Shown: positions 56,460-64,000 of the stretch, piece after piece
How the letters are laid out: each line of letters opens with the position of its first letter
Position numbering within the stretch: position 1 is the stretch's first letter
Assembly: GCF_012584455.1 (NCBI RefSeq)
Contig: NZ_JABAEB010000007.1
Span: forward strand, 124,001-188,000
Source of the DNA: Shewanella oncorhynchi
GTDB taxonomy: Bacteria > Pseudomonadota > Gammaproteobacteria > Enterobacterales > Shewanellaceae
Direction of reading: 5' to 3'
DNA length: 64,000 nt
The notes under the pieces: model-generated
Told to the model about the DNA's origin: nothing
Seen by the model: only the letters and a program-made list of their open reading frames with translations
Databases searched by the model: none
Position numbers and translations under genes: made by a program

Positions 56460-56598
56460 CGGCGCGCATTCTCCCCCAAAACCAATAAGAAGACAACCCA
56501 ATAAAAATATTAAGTGATCCGCAATCTGTGATGGCTTAGTGAAAAACGACAGAATCCAAGTACAAGACTTGGTATCAGCTCACGATCCTCAATCTGCT

Positions 56599-57486
56599 TT
56601 AATCAGAACCAAGATCTCCCTTTGTCGATACATTAGAAGAATCACCAGCAGCACTCCGCAGCAAGGTTTGTAATTGTTGTAGCTCGAGTCTGATGGCTTT
56701 CAACTCCTCGTGCATTTGTCTTTGTTCCTGCTCCAAGACTTGTTTGTCCTGCTCACGCTCTAATGCATGCTCTTCGTCACTGAAGGTTTGCATGGTATTG
56801 ACGATAATCGCAATAAACAAATTTAGCATAGTGAAAGTAGCCACCAGAATAAATGGCACGAAAAATACCCAAGCATAAGGGTAAACTTCCATCACTGGCC
56901 GCGAAATTCCCATGGACCAGCTTTCAAGCGTCATTATTTGAAATAAGGTATAAAACGAATCAGCAATGGTGCCAAACCATTCCGGAAACGTACCACCAAA
57001 GATTTTGGTGGCTATCACCGCAAACACATAATAAATCAACAGTAATACCGTGGCGATCGATGCCAATCCTGGAAGTGATCCCAACAGAGCTGACACGACC
57101 CGTTTCATTGATGGCACAATTGTTAACACTCTCAGCACCCGCAACACCCGTAGCGAACGCAGTACAGCCAGAGGCCCAGATGCAGGGATCAGTGCAATCA
57201 CTATCACGGTAAAATCAAACACACTCCAAGGGTCTTTAAAAAATTTTCCCCTATAGGCATAAATCCGCAGCAATAACTCCACGACAAATACACTCAGCAG
57301 CACCTTATCAAGACTCATCAACAAAGTACCGTATTGCGCCATCAGGCTGGCTGAGGTCTCCATACCTAACTGCACCGCGTTGATTAAAATCAATGCCAAA
57401 ATAAAATGACCAAACCAGTTTTGCTCAACCAAGCTAATCACTCGTGCCTGCAAACCCGTTGGTACGTTAAGTAAAGATGTACTCAT
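56599..57486 (-). CDS. Bacterial voltage-gated sodium channel (NaChBac/NavSp family)
   Basis: A 295-residue six-helix channel subunit, expected to tetramerise. ATG 57486 has AGGAG 6 bases upstream. S1 starts near NWFGHFILALILINAVQLG. The S4 voltage sensor is AVLRSLRVLRVLRVLTIV, with arginines every third residue at about 110, 113, 116 and 119. The pore filter TLESWSMG at 186-193 matches the sodium-selective sequence of characterised NavBacs. S6 is FVPFILVATFTMLNLFIAIIV, then a C-terminal coiled coil rich in Glu/Gln (EREQDKQVLEQEQRQMHEE). Likely role in pH or flagellar motility, as suggested in other bacteria; not proven here. Confidence 0.93.
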   Translation of the reverse strand: MSTSLLNVPTGLQARVISLVEQNWFGHFILALILINAVQLGMETSASLMAQYGTLLMSLDKVLLSVFVVELLLRIYAYRGKFFKDPWSVFDFTVIVIALIPASGPLAVLRSLRVLRVLRVLTIVPSMKRVVSALLGSLPGLASIATVLLLIYYVFAVIATKIFGGTFPEWFGTIADSFYTLFQIMTLESWSMGISRPVMEVYPYAWVFFVPFILVATFTMLNLFIAIIVNTMQTFSDEEHALEREQDKQVLEQEQRQMHEELKAIRLELQQLQTLLRSAAGDSSNVSTKGDLGSD

Positions 57487-57708
57487 GTCGACTCCTATAA
57501 TCACAATTGCGGCGATTGTAGCGAGTGCGCTTTCAGATGCCCAGTTTTTACGGTGGGTTAAATAACAACAGGGTTAAATGCAGTGGATTGAGCAAGATTT
57601 GGATAATATGAACAGCAACTTTTATGAGGGGGTGGGTAAAACGTCATTACGTCCTCAGTAAACGATTAACACTCGCCAATAAATATAAATCTAAGGTATC
57701 GCTAAAAA

Positions 57709-58899
57709 CTAATGGGTACCAGTCAGCAACAACTTCGTTCTTCGCTTAATCCCCAACATCGCTAGGCCGAAAAAGACCGCAAATAAGCCCCAGAGTTGTA
57801 GCCACTTGGGCATCACACTCGCCCAACTTGCGCCCATTTGATTGAGTTCTAGCATGCCCATAATCGCGGGTACGGCAGGAATAAACTGTGAGCCGAGTAC
57901 TAAAGGTTCTGGGATCAGTGCTATCGGCCACACAAAACCTGACACGAATAGAATAGGCATAGAGATAAGCAGTAGCACTTGGGTGGGTAAATCGCGGCGA
58001 GTGAATAAGGTACTCATGGCAACACCTGCGGCGGCGGTAGCCAGTAAAAACGGCAATAACCACAGCGCAACTAAACCAAGGCTCGCTTGAATACTCACGT
58101 TATACCAATGATAACAATAGCCCACATAAAAGCTGGTAAAGAAGATATAAATCAACATGAAAGCAAGAATACGACCACAGACTAATTGCACCGGTGACAC
58201 CTGCTGCCAATACCCTTTATGCCGCCATTGCCCAGCCCCTAAAATGCCAGTACCTATGAGTAAGGTTTGGTGCAAAATCAGCAAGAACAGTCCAGGTACC
58301 ACATAGGGCGTATAACCTAGGCTCTGGTTAAAGGCAGGCACACTGTTAAGATGAAGCGAGTTTAAACTCTCTTGGGCCTGCTTAGGATTTTGTCCTTGAG
58401 CAAGCATGCCAATCAATTGCACTTGTTTACCCGCATCCATTCCAGCGCTAACTAAGCCTTCAACAACCGCGGAATAAATCAAAAAGTAACTAGCATCACC
58501 GCCATAACTTAGCGTCACACCTTTACCGAGCAATAAATCGCGACGGAATCCTTCTGGGATCACGAGTAAGCCGTGGGCCTTACGCGTCTCAATAAAACGC
58601 TTCGCCTCGGTAATCGAACCGACTTGACCTATGACTTGAATTTTTGCGCTGGCATCGGCATGACGGATCAATTGACGACTTAGGGAAGAATGGTCTAAGT
58701 CCACCACGATCAGTTGTTGCTCGGTCGGCACTTGATTCAAATAGGGCAAAGGATACAAAACCGAATAAAACAGTACACCGCCAAATAAGGTCACTGCGAT
58801 CGCTTTATCGCTAATAATAGCCTTAAACTCAGTGAGGATCAGTCGCCACAGACTGAGCTGACGTGGTGTGTTTGCGTGTTCGCTATTGGATAAATTCAT
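57709..58899 (-). CDS. ABC-2 type export permease (second of two)
   Basis: A 396-residue inner-membrane protein of the YhhJ/YbhR type. The first TM precedes a large periplasmic domain (about 60-200, with PTEQQLIVVDLDHSSLSRQL). Five later helices include LFLLILHQTLLIGTGILGAG and LISMPILFVSGFVWPI. ATG 58899 has AAGGGG 7 bases upstream and lies 2 bases after the preceding stop. Last gene of a TolC-HlyD-permease-permease operon. It probably pairs with the paralogue upstream. Confidence 0.88.
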   Translation of the reverse strand: MNLSNSEHANTPRQLSLWRLILTEFKAIISDKAIAVTLFGGVLFYSVLYPLPYLNQVPTEQQLIVVDLDHSSLSRQLIRHADASAKIQVIGQVGSITEAKRFIETRKAHGLLVIPEGFRRDLLLGKGVTLSYGGDASYFLIYSAVVEGLVSAGMDAGKQVQLIGMLAQGQNPKQAQESLNSLHLNSVPAFNQSLGYTPYVVPGLFLLILHQTLLIGTGILGAGQWRHKGYWQQVSPVQLVCGRILAFMLIYIFFTSFYVGYCYHWYNVSIQASLGLVALWLLPFLLATAAAGVAMSTLFTRRDLPTQVLLLISMPILFVSGFVWPIALIPEPLVLGSQFIPAVPAIMGMLELNQMGASWASVMPKWLQLWGLFAVFFGLAMLGIKRRTKLLLTGTH

Positions 58900-58900
58900 C

Positions 58901-60193
58901 CTATTGCCCCTTCGCAGATATAGCTGCGTCCGAGTCATAAACCGTCACTGAAGCATTGGTGTTAACTGTGGTAGGCAGTAATTTACGCGACAGGAAATAT
59001 ATCAAAGGTATCAGACAGATAAAGCCCCAATAACTGGTGATTTGGCTCGCCACACTTGGCCAAGTGGCGCCATAACTCACGATACTAACATGGGACTCAA
59101 TATAATGGCTCGATGGCATGATAAGTCGCCACCACTGGGCTAATTGCGGCATTTCGTGAGTCGGGAAAGTAATGCCCATAAAAGCAAACGCTGGCGCAAA
59201 TAAAGCAGTACAAAAGCTGATGACCCGCGCACTGTCACGCATCACTACAAATATTAATAACACTAAGCTCCAGACTGCCAATAACATGACTAATTGCGCG
59301 AGCAATAATAGGGCTAAACTCCCCGCCATCGGCAGAGCAAGATACAAATACAGCCAAGCTAAAATAAAGCCGCCCTGCAGCATCAATATCGGCGTAAACA
59401 GCACCATTTTCGCCCACACCTTAGGCCAAAAATGTTTAGTTAAGATATTCGACATACCATCGGCCTGAGTGGTAGGCACTAAATGCAGCTCTCGATTTAA
59501 ACTGTTTGCCATCACTAACATAGATAACAACTGCCACAGCGCAATCAGCACTGGCGGTACTAAGAAACCTATGTAGTTGTTATTTCGGTTAAACAGGGCT
59601 GTTGTTTGGCTTTTGACTGGGCTTAAATTCACTGCGACTTGGGATTTCGGTGTACCATTTGCGAGCTGCTTTAAACCCGCCACTTGCTGTAATCCGTCGC
59701 CTAAACTCAGCTGAATTTGGCTTGAGAGTAACTTACCCACCAGCAAAAATTGACTGTTGTAGCGCACATCAATTGTAGGCTTATGACCTGTAAGTAAATC
59801 CTTTTTCATATCATAGGGAAAAACCACAATAGCGTAGACTTTCGCCTGTTGCATCGCGCTTATCGCCGAGGATAAGTCGGTAAAACTTTGCGGATCGGTA
59901 ACCGGGTTTGCCTTAAGCTGACGGGTCAACATGCGGCTCAATTGACTATGATCTTGGTCGACAATCGCCACGGGCAGTTGCCTTGGCAGACCTGCACTGA
60001 ATAACCACCATAAGCATAAAATCCCCAGTAGTGGAATATAACTTATCAGCGCTAACTGCCAAGGGTCATGCCATAGGGCACGCAGCTCACGGCGAACTAA
60101 CGCAGTGAGCAACGCCATAAAGCTTATACTCGATGGCTGTAATTCGTCCTTAATCTTGTCCGCCGCGTTGGCGTGAGGCGTACGTTCAGTCAC
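58901..60193 (-). CDS. ABC-2 type export permease (first of two)
   Basis: A 430-residue paralogue of the downstream permease. An N-terminal basic stretch precedes TM1 (LALISYIPLLGILCLWWLF). A periplasmic domain (about 70-240) contains PVAIVDQDHSQLSRMLTRQL, matching the same block in the paralogue. The last 170 residues hold five helices (CTALFAPAFAFMGITFP). GTG at 60193 is the frame's start, 6 bases after the HlyD stop; an ATG at 60118 is an alternative. No ATP-binding subunit is encoded in the operon. Confidence 0.87.
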   Translation of the reverse strand: MTERTPHANAADKIKDELQPSSISFMALLTALVRRELRALWHDPWQLALISYIPLLGILCLWWLFSAGLPRQLPVAIVDQDHSQLSRMLTRQLKANPVTDPQSFTDLSSAISAMQQAKVYAIVVFPYDMKKDLLTGHKPTIDVRYNSQFLLVGKLLSSQIQLSLGDGLQQVAGLKQLANGTPKSQVAVNLSPVKSQTTALFNRNNNYIGFLVPPVLIALWQLLSMLVMANSLNRELHLVPTTQADGMSNILTKHFWPKVWAKMVLFTPILMLQGGFILAWLYLYLALPMAGSLALLLLAQLVMLLAVWSLVLLIFVVMRDSARVISFCTALFAPAFAFMGITFPTHEMPQLAQWWRLIMPSSHYIESHVSIVSYGATWPSVASQITSYWGFICLIPLIYFLSRKLLPTTVNTNASVTVYDSDAAISAKGQ

Positions 60194-60198
60194 GACTT

Positions 60199-61173
60199 TT
60201 ACTCACTGCGCAGCAGCACAGACATGCCGACACGCAGATCGGTAATCGGCTGGTTTGGACGCAATTCCACTTCAAAGGTTCGCATATCAAAATCATGGCC
60301 ACTTTCAGTCGAACGCCAAGTGGCAAACTCACCCATCACACTGATATGGGACACAGTAAAATCCACATCCTGCCCGAGTGCCGGAATCGTTAATTGAATT
60401 TTTTGACCTTTTTTGAAACGTTTAAGTTGGTCTTCTCGCACTTGGAACACGGCCCAAGCATCCTGCATATCAATCAAACTGACAATCGGAAAACCACTGG
60501 GTGCCAATTCACCCGCCTGTAACAGCACGTCGCTGATCTCACCTGATTTAGGTGCGCGCATTTGGCTATCTTCCATAATGGCGCTAACTTCTTTCACTGC
60601 ACCTTCAGCCTTACGGGCATTACCTGCCGCAGCCACTTTGGTTTCCGTCCGCGCACCTTCCTCGGCCATTTGGTACATGGCTAAGGCCGCTTGTTCTGTG
60701 TATTTTGCCGCTTGCCATTGGGTAAAGGCTTCATCGCGTTTTTGTCTTGCCGCCACACCTTCGTTAAATAAATTTTCGACTCGGGTATAAGTGGTTTTAG
60801 CGAGTGTTGCTGCCGCCTGTGCCTTGAGCCATTGCTCCTTGGCTGCCATCACTTCTTGACTGCGAGCACCGTTGTTGGCTTCAAGCTGCATCGCCTTAGC
60901 GGCATCACGGCCACCTTCGGCCTGCATTAACTTTGCATCTAGCTCAGGACTGCGGATCGCGAATAATAAATCCCCTTGGGCCACACTATCACCGCGGCGC
61001 ACGAGCACTTGCTCGACTCGGCCTGGCACCTTGGACGAAACATTGTACTCACGGGCTTCAATCTGGCCCTGCAACAAACTCGGCTGCGGGCTATAAGCGA
61101 GCTTGAGTCCATAGGCTAAGATAAGGCCTAATGCGACCAACGCCACAAGGGCAAGTATTCTGTTAGCGCGCAT
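60199..61173 (-). CDS. HlyD-family membrane fusion protein of the ABC-2 exporter
   Basis: A 324-residue adaptor linking the inner-membrane permeases to the TolC-like channel. ATG 61173 has AGGAG 7 bases upstream and overlaps the end of the channel gene. One anchor helix (ILALVALVALGLILAYGL) is followed by a lipoyl half (YNVSSKVPGRVEQVLVRRGD). A long coiled-coil hairpin contains many Ala, Lys and Gln. The second half is SQMRAPKSGEISDVLLQAGELAPSG, then a barrel. Similar to YhiI/YbhG proteins. Confidence 0.9.
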   Translation of the reverse strand: MRANRILALVALVALGLILAYGLKLAYSPQPSLLQGQIEAREYNVSSKVPGRVEQVLVRRGDSVAQGDLLFAIRSPELDAKLMQAEGGRDAAKAMQLEANNGARSQEVMAAKEQWLKAQAAATLAKTTYTRVENLFNEGVAARQKRDEAFTQWQAAKYTEQAALAMYQMAEEGARTETKVAAAGNARKAEGAVKEVSAIMEDSQMRAPKSGEISDVLLQAGELAPSGFPIVSLIDMQDAWAVFQVREDQLKRFKKGQKIQLTIPALGQDVDFTVSHISVMGEFATWRSTESGHDFDMRTFEVELRPNQPITDLRVGMSVLLRSE

Positions 61174-62545
61174 TGTTTGTCTCCTGCACTTGGGTAGGGG
61201 CTGTGGTACGACCGATAAATTCATCTAGTTGACCACTAATGGCCATTAATCTGGCATAGGCTTGCACATAACGATAACGGGCAGCCAATTGCTGAGTTTT
61301 CACCGCGCTTAGTTTCAGCTCCGCATCGACTCTGTCGATAGAAGTTGAAAGCCCTTGATTAAAGGCGATTTCCCTAAGACGCAGGTTTTCAATAGCAAGT
61401 TCGAGCGAAGTATCGAGCGCCGTCACTTCTTCCTCGGCCTGTAATAATTGGCGATAGCTTTGATCCACCAGCAGGCTCAAGTCTTGTTTAGTTTGTGCCT
61501 TGGTATAACGAGCTTGTAAGAGTGCACTTTTCGCCGCTTCGACTTTACCGCTACGACCATCGCGGCTGATCAGTGGCACATTGACCCCAACCCCAACCAT
61601 CCAGTCAGGTGTGATGCTCGTCAAGAGTGTGTCTTCTTCATACAAGGTGTAGTTACCGAAGAGGAAAACCGTTGGATGGTATTTACCTTTTTCCAACGCT
61701 ATTAAACCGTTCGCTTGCGTTTCTTTCGCTTCGAGCAATTTGAGCGCCGGATGTTGGCTCAGGGTAATTTGGCTGAGTTGAGCGAATGAAGGAGCCTGTG
61801 GCAGTACAAATAAGGGAGAATTTGTGCTCACCTGACTTTGCTGTAGCATACGTGCCAGCGCAATCACTGCCATTTCGTGTTGCCGACGAGCACTGCCTAA
61901 ATTGACTTTAGCATTGTCTAGAGCGACCTGAGCATTGAGGCGCTCGACCTTAGCAATTTGCCCTTCGCGCTCTAGTGCTAAAGCATGATCAACATGCTTA
62001 GCTAACGAGCCAACCAGATCAGTCTGAGTATTCACCAATGCCAACGTCACATCGACAGCGTAATATCTATCCACCAGCAGGGTAAATAAATCACGAGTTG
62101 CCAATTGTAATTCTTGTTGCTTCTCGGCCACCATAGCCGCGTGTATACCTTGAGCCGCAGTGATCTGTCCGCCCGTATAAATCGGCCACATTGCCTGTAA
62201 GCTGGCGCTAAAAATATCTTGTTCACTTAAGGGCAGCGGCGGAATACCCGCAATAATGCCCCCAAGCGATGGCGGGATAGAAATCACAGAATTTAATTCT
62301 TTCAGATCAAACTCAATCGGTTTATCCAAATGAATATAGTTACCGCGAATGTCTAATGAGGGCAAATTTAAGCTCTCGCCCGCCTCTTGTTCACCCTTAG
62401 CGCGGTTAACTTCCTGCGATTGCGCTTGCAATTTGTCGCTCACCTTCAGCACTTGCTGCCAAGCATCAGTAAAGCTAATCGGCTGAGCATAGCCAGCCGA
62501 AGGCAATGATAATAGGCAAAGCCAGACTACACTTGATAGTTTCAT
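61163..62545 (-). CDS. TolC-family outer-membrane channel
   Basis: A 460-residue outer-membrane efflux protein, first in the operon. ATG 62545 has AGAGGTG upstream, and a signal peptide ends SAGYA-QP. Two internally similar halves each carry a helix-strand-helix pattern: LNLPSLDIRGNYIHLDKPIEFD and YHPTVFLFGNYTLYEED, with coiled-coil blocks such as KVNLGSARRQHEMAVIALARML. It supplies the exit duct for the downstream HlyD and ABC-2 proteins. The gene lies 94 bases after tldD on the same strand. Confidence 0.9.
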   Translation of the reverse strand: MKLSSVVWLCLLSLPSAGYAQPISFTDAWQQVLKVSDKLQAQSQEVNRAKGEQEAGESLNLPSLDIRGNYIHLDKPIEFDLKELNSVISIPPSLGGIIAGIPPLPLSEQDIFSASLQAMWPIYTGGQITAAQGIHAAMVAEKQQELQLATRDLFTLLVDRYYAVDVTLALVNTQTDLVGSLAKHVDHALALEREGQIAKVERLNAQVALDNAKVNLGSARRQHEMAVIALARMLQQSQVSTNSPLFVLPQAPSFAQLSQITLSQHPALKLLEAKETQANGLIALEKGKYHPTVFLFGNYTLYEEDTLLTSITPDWMVGVGVNVPLISRDGRSGKVEAAKSALLQARYTKAQTKQDLSLLVDQSYRQLLQAEEEVTALDTSLELAIENLRLREIAFNQGLSTSIDRVDAELKLSAVKTQQLAARYRYVQAYARLMAISGQLDEFIGRTTAPTQVQETNNAR

Positions 62546-62639
62546 TAACACCTCTAGAGTAGTTACTCTAATTTCCTTTGCGAATGATAACATTCATGGT
62601 GGGTAGCGACTAGAACCTATAGACGTAAGGTTCTAGGTT

Positions 62640-64000
62640 TTATGCTGTTCCGCCCACGGTGAGCTTATCGAGTTTTAGGGTCGGTTGACCCACACCCACA
62701 GGCACACTTTGACCGTCTTTACCACAAACGCCCACACCTTGATCTAAAGCCATATCGTTACCGACCATAGAAATCTGGCTCATAGCCTCAGGGCCATTAC
62801 CGATTAAGGTGGCGCCTTTAATGGCTTGAGTAACTTCACCATTTTCAATTAAATATGCTTCGGATGCTGAGAACACAAACTTACCCGAAGTGATATCAAC
62901 TTGACCACCGCCAAAGTTAGGGGCGTAAATACCCTTCTTCACTGACTTAATAATCTCACTGGGATCTGACTCACCGGCCGTCATATAAGTATTGGTCATA
63001 CGTGGCATAGGCAAATGCGCGTAGGATTCGCGGCGACCGTTACCCGTTGGCGCAACACCCATTAAGCGAGCATTGAGTTTGTCTTGGATGTAACCCTTTA
63101 AAATACCGTCTTCAATCAATACCGTTCTTTGGGTTTGTACACCTTCATCGTCGATACTCAGTGAACCACGACGATTAGGCAAGGTGCCATCGTCGACCAC
63201 AGTCACTAACTTAGACGCAACTTGCTGGCCAACCTTGCCACTAAAAGCACTGCTACCCTTACGGTTAAAGTCGCCTTCTAAACCATGTCCAACCGCTTCG
63301 TGGAGCAATACACCGGGCCAGCCATTACCTAACACCACAGGCATTTCACCCGCTGGTGCATCGATGGCATTTAGATTGACCTGCGCTTGACGCACGGCTT
63401 CGCGGGCAAAGGCGAAACACATAGGTAAACCAGTGTCATCGCTTACCATTAAAACACCGTAGTCATGACGACCACCACCACCGGCGCCGCCACGTTCACG
63501 TTTACCGTTTTCTTCCAAAATCACGCTACAGTTAAAACGCACCAGAGGACGGATATCGGCCGCAAGAGTGCCATCACTCGCAGCAACGAGGATTTCTTCG
63601 TGCACACCAGCAAGGCTAACCACCACTTGAATAATCCGGCTATCTAGACTGCGAATAAAAGCATCGGCTTCTTTCAGCAGGTTGATTTTTTTGACTTCTT
63701 CCATCGCCGCAATCGGATCTAAGCTGTCGTATAACGCCAATGCTTTTTGACGTTTAAAGGCTTGCACTTGAGTCTGCTCACCCGCACTAGCAATGCCACG
63801 GGCAGCCTGTACTGCAGCGCTTAAGGCGGCAGGAGTGATGTCGTCGGCATAGGCAAAACCCGTTTTCTCACCGCTGATGGCCCGCACGCCCACACCGCGT
63901 TCAATATGGAAACTACCGTCTTTGATGATGCCGTCTTCCAGCACCCAAGATTCGTGACGACTACCTTGAAAATAGAGATCGGAATAATCGATTTTGTGCT
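62640..64000 (-). CDS. tldD: TldD/PmbA metalloprotease, TldD subunit (5' end beyond window)
   Basis: Catalytic subunit of the TldD-TldE (PmbA) protease. The frame stays open to the window edge, with [19 protein letters not shown] in the first visible residues, as in E. coli TldD; an internal GTG at 63944 is therefore not the start. The zinc motif [11 protein letters not shown] (HExxxH) is intact. Other landmarks are [30 protein letters not shown] and [14 protein letters not shown]. About 27 N-terminal residues are missing. Its partner PmbA is at 50105-51448. Confidence 0.96.
   Translation of the reverse strand, partial: HKIDYSDLYFQGSRHESWVLEDGIIKDGSFHIERGVGVRAISGEKTGFAYADDITPAALSAAVQAARGIASAGEQTQVQAFKRQKALALYDSLDPIAAMEEVKKINLLKEADAFIRSLDSRIIQVVVSLAGVHEEILVAASDGTLAADIRPLVRFNCSVILEENGKRERGGAGGGGRHDYGVLMVSDDTGLPMCFAFAREAVRQAQVNLNAIDAPAGEMPVVLGNGWPGVLLHEAVGHGLEGDFNRKGSSAFSGKVGQQVASKLVTVVDDGTLPNRRGSLSIDDEGVQTQRTVLIEDGILKGYIQDKLNARLMGVAPTGNGRRESYAHLPMPRMTNTYMTAGESDPSEIIKSVKKGIYAPNFGGGQVDITSGKFVFSASEAYLIENGEVTQAIKGATLIGNGPEAMSQISMVGNDMALDQGVGVCGKDGQSVPVGVGQPTLKLDKLTVGGTA

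Overview
This window looks like chromosomal DNA of a Shewanella species from the S. oneidensis / MR-4 / ANA-3 side of the genus. I base this on gene content and protein similarity recalled from memory, not on a search. Supporting markers are a PsrABC thiosulfate/polysulfide reductase, a TsdBA-type dihaem cytochrome pair, a methionine cluster with MetJ boxes, Shewanella-like UvrA, DeaD, PurC and RimO, and many short intergenic repeats. Coding density is high, and nearly every long reading frame outside the listed genes is an antisense or out-of-frame shadow.

Layout. 1-13.5 kb: a YajR-like MFS transporter cut by the left edge, divergent from uvrA, then an M28 peptidase, deaD, three small hypothetical genes, a HAD phosphatase, an EamA transporter, an MhpD-like hydratase, a periplasmic TonB-C protein and a CWC zinc-cluster protein. 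13.5-15.7 kb: an accessory patch with one unrecognised 318-residue gene between two repeat elements. 15.7-33 kb: a region rich in sulfur genes. It holds tsdBA, a MarR/HlyD/DUF2955 efflux operon, a chemoreceptor, metF, metBL divergent from metJ, a TauE/SafE-type exporter and psrABC. 33-36 kb: an McbG/Qnr-like pentapeptide protein, a START-like (AHSA1) protein and purC. 36-40 kb: a second accessory patch with a two-gene AT-rich module (an EEP-fold nuclease or phosphatase plus an unknown partner), several copies of the repeat seen at 13.7 kb, and an outer-membrane barrel. 40-52 kb: a methyltransferase, an EAL phosphodiesterase, a SIMPL protein, rimO, fumC, arfA, a periplasmic binding protein, an OprC-like TonB receptor, pmbA and darP. 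52-64 kb: a large Ig-like lipoprotein, an amino-acid/polyamine permease with a coupled 50-codon upstream ORF, a bacterial voltage-gated sodium channel, a four-gene TolC/HlyD/ABC-2 export operon, and tldD cut by the right edge.

How the genes fit together. TsdBA interconverts thiosulfate and tetrathionate. PsrABC reduces thiosulfate or polysulfide, releasing sulfide and, from thiosulfate, sulfite. The TSUP carrier converging on psrC could export that sulfite. The methionine genes carry tandem 8-bp MetJ operators. PmbA and TldD, which form one protease, lie about 11 kb apart.

The most novel material is the 36.5-38 kb EEP module, the orphan gene at 14.2 kb, the dispersed 280-bp repeat family, the small ORF coupled to the permease at 56.2 kb, and several 12-15 bp intergenic minisatellites. 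I found no tRNA, rRNA, CRISPR array, transposase or prophage gene.
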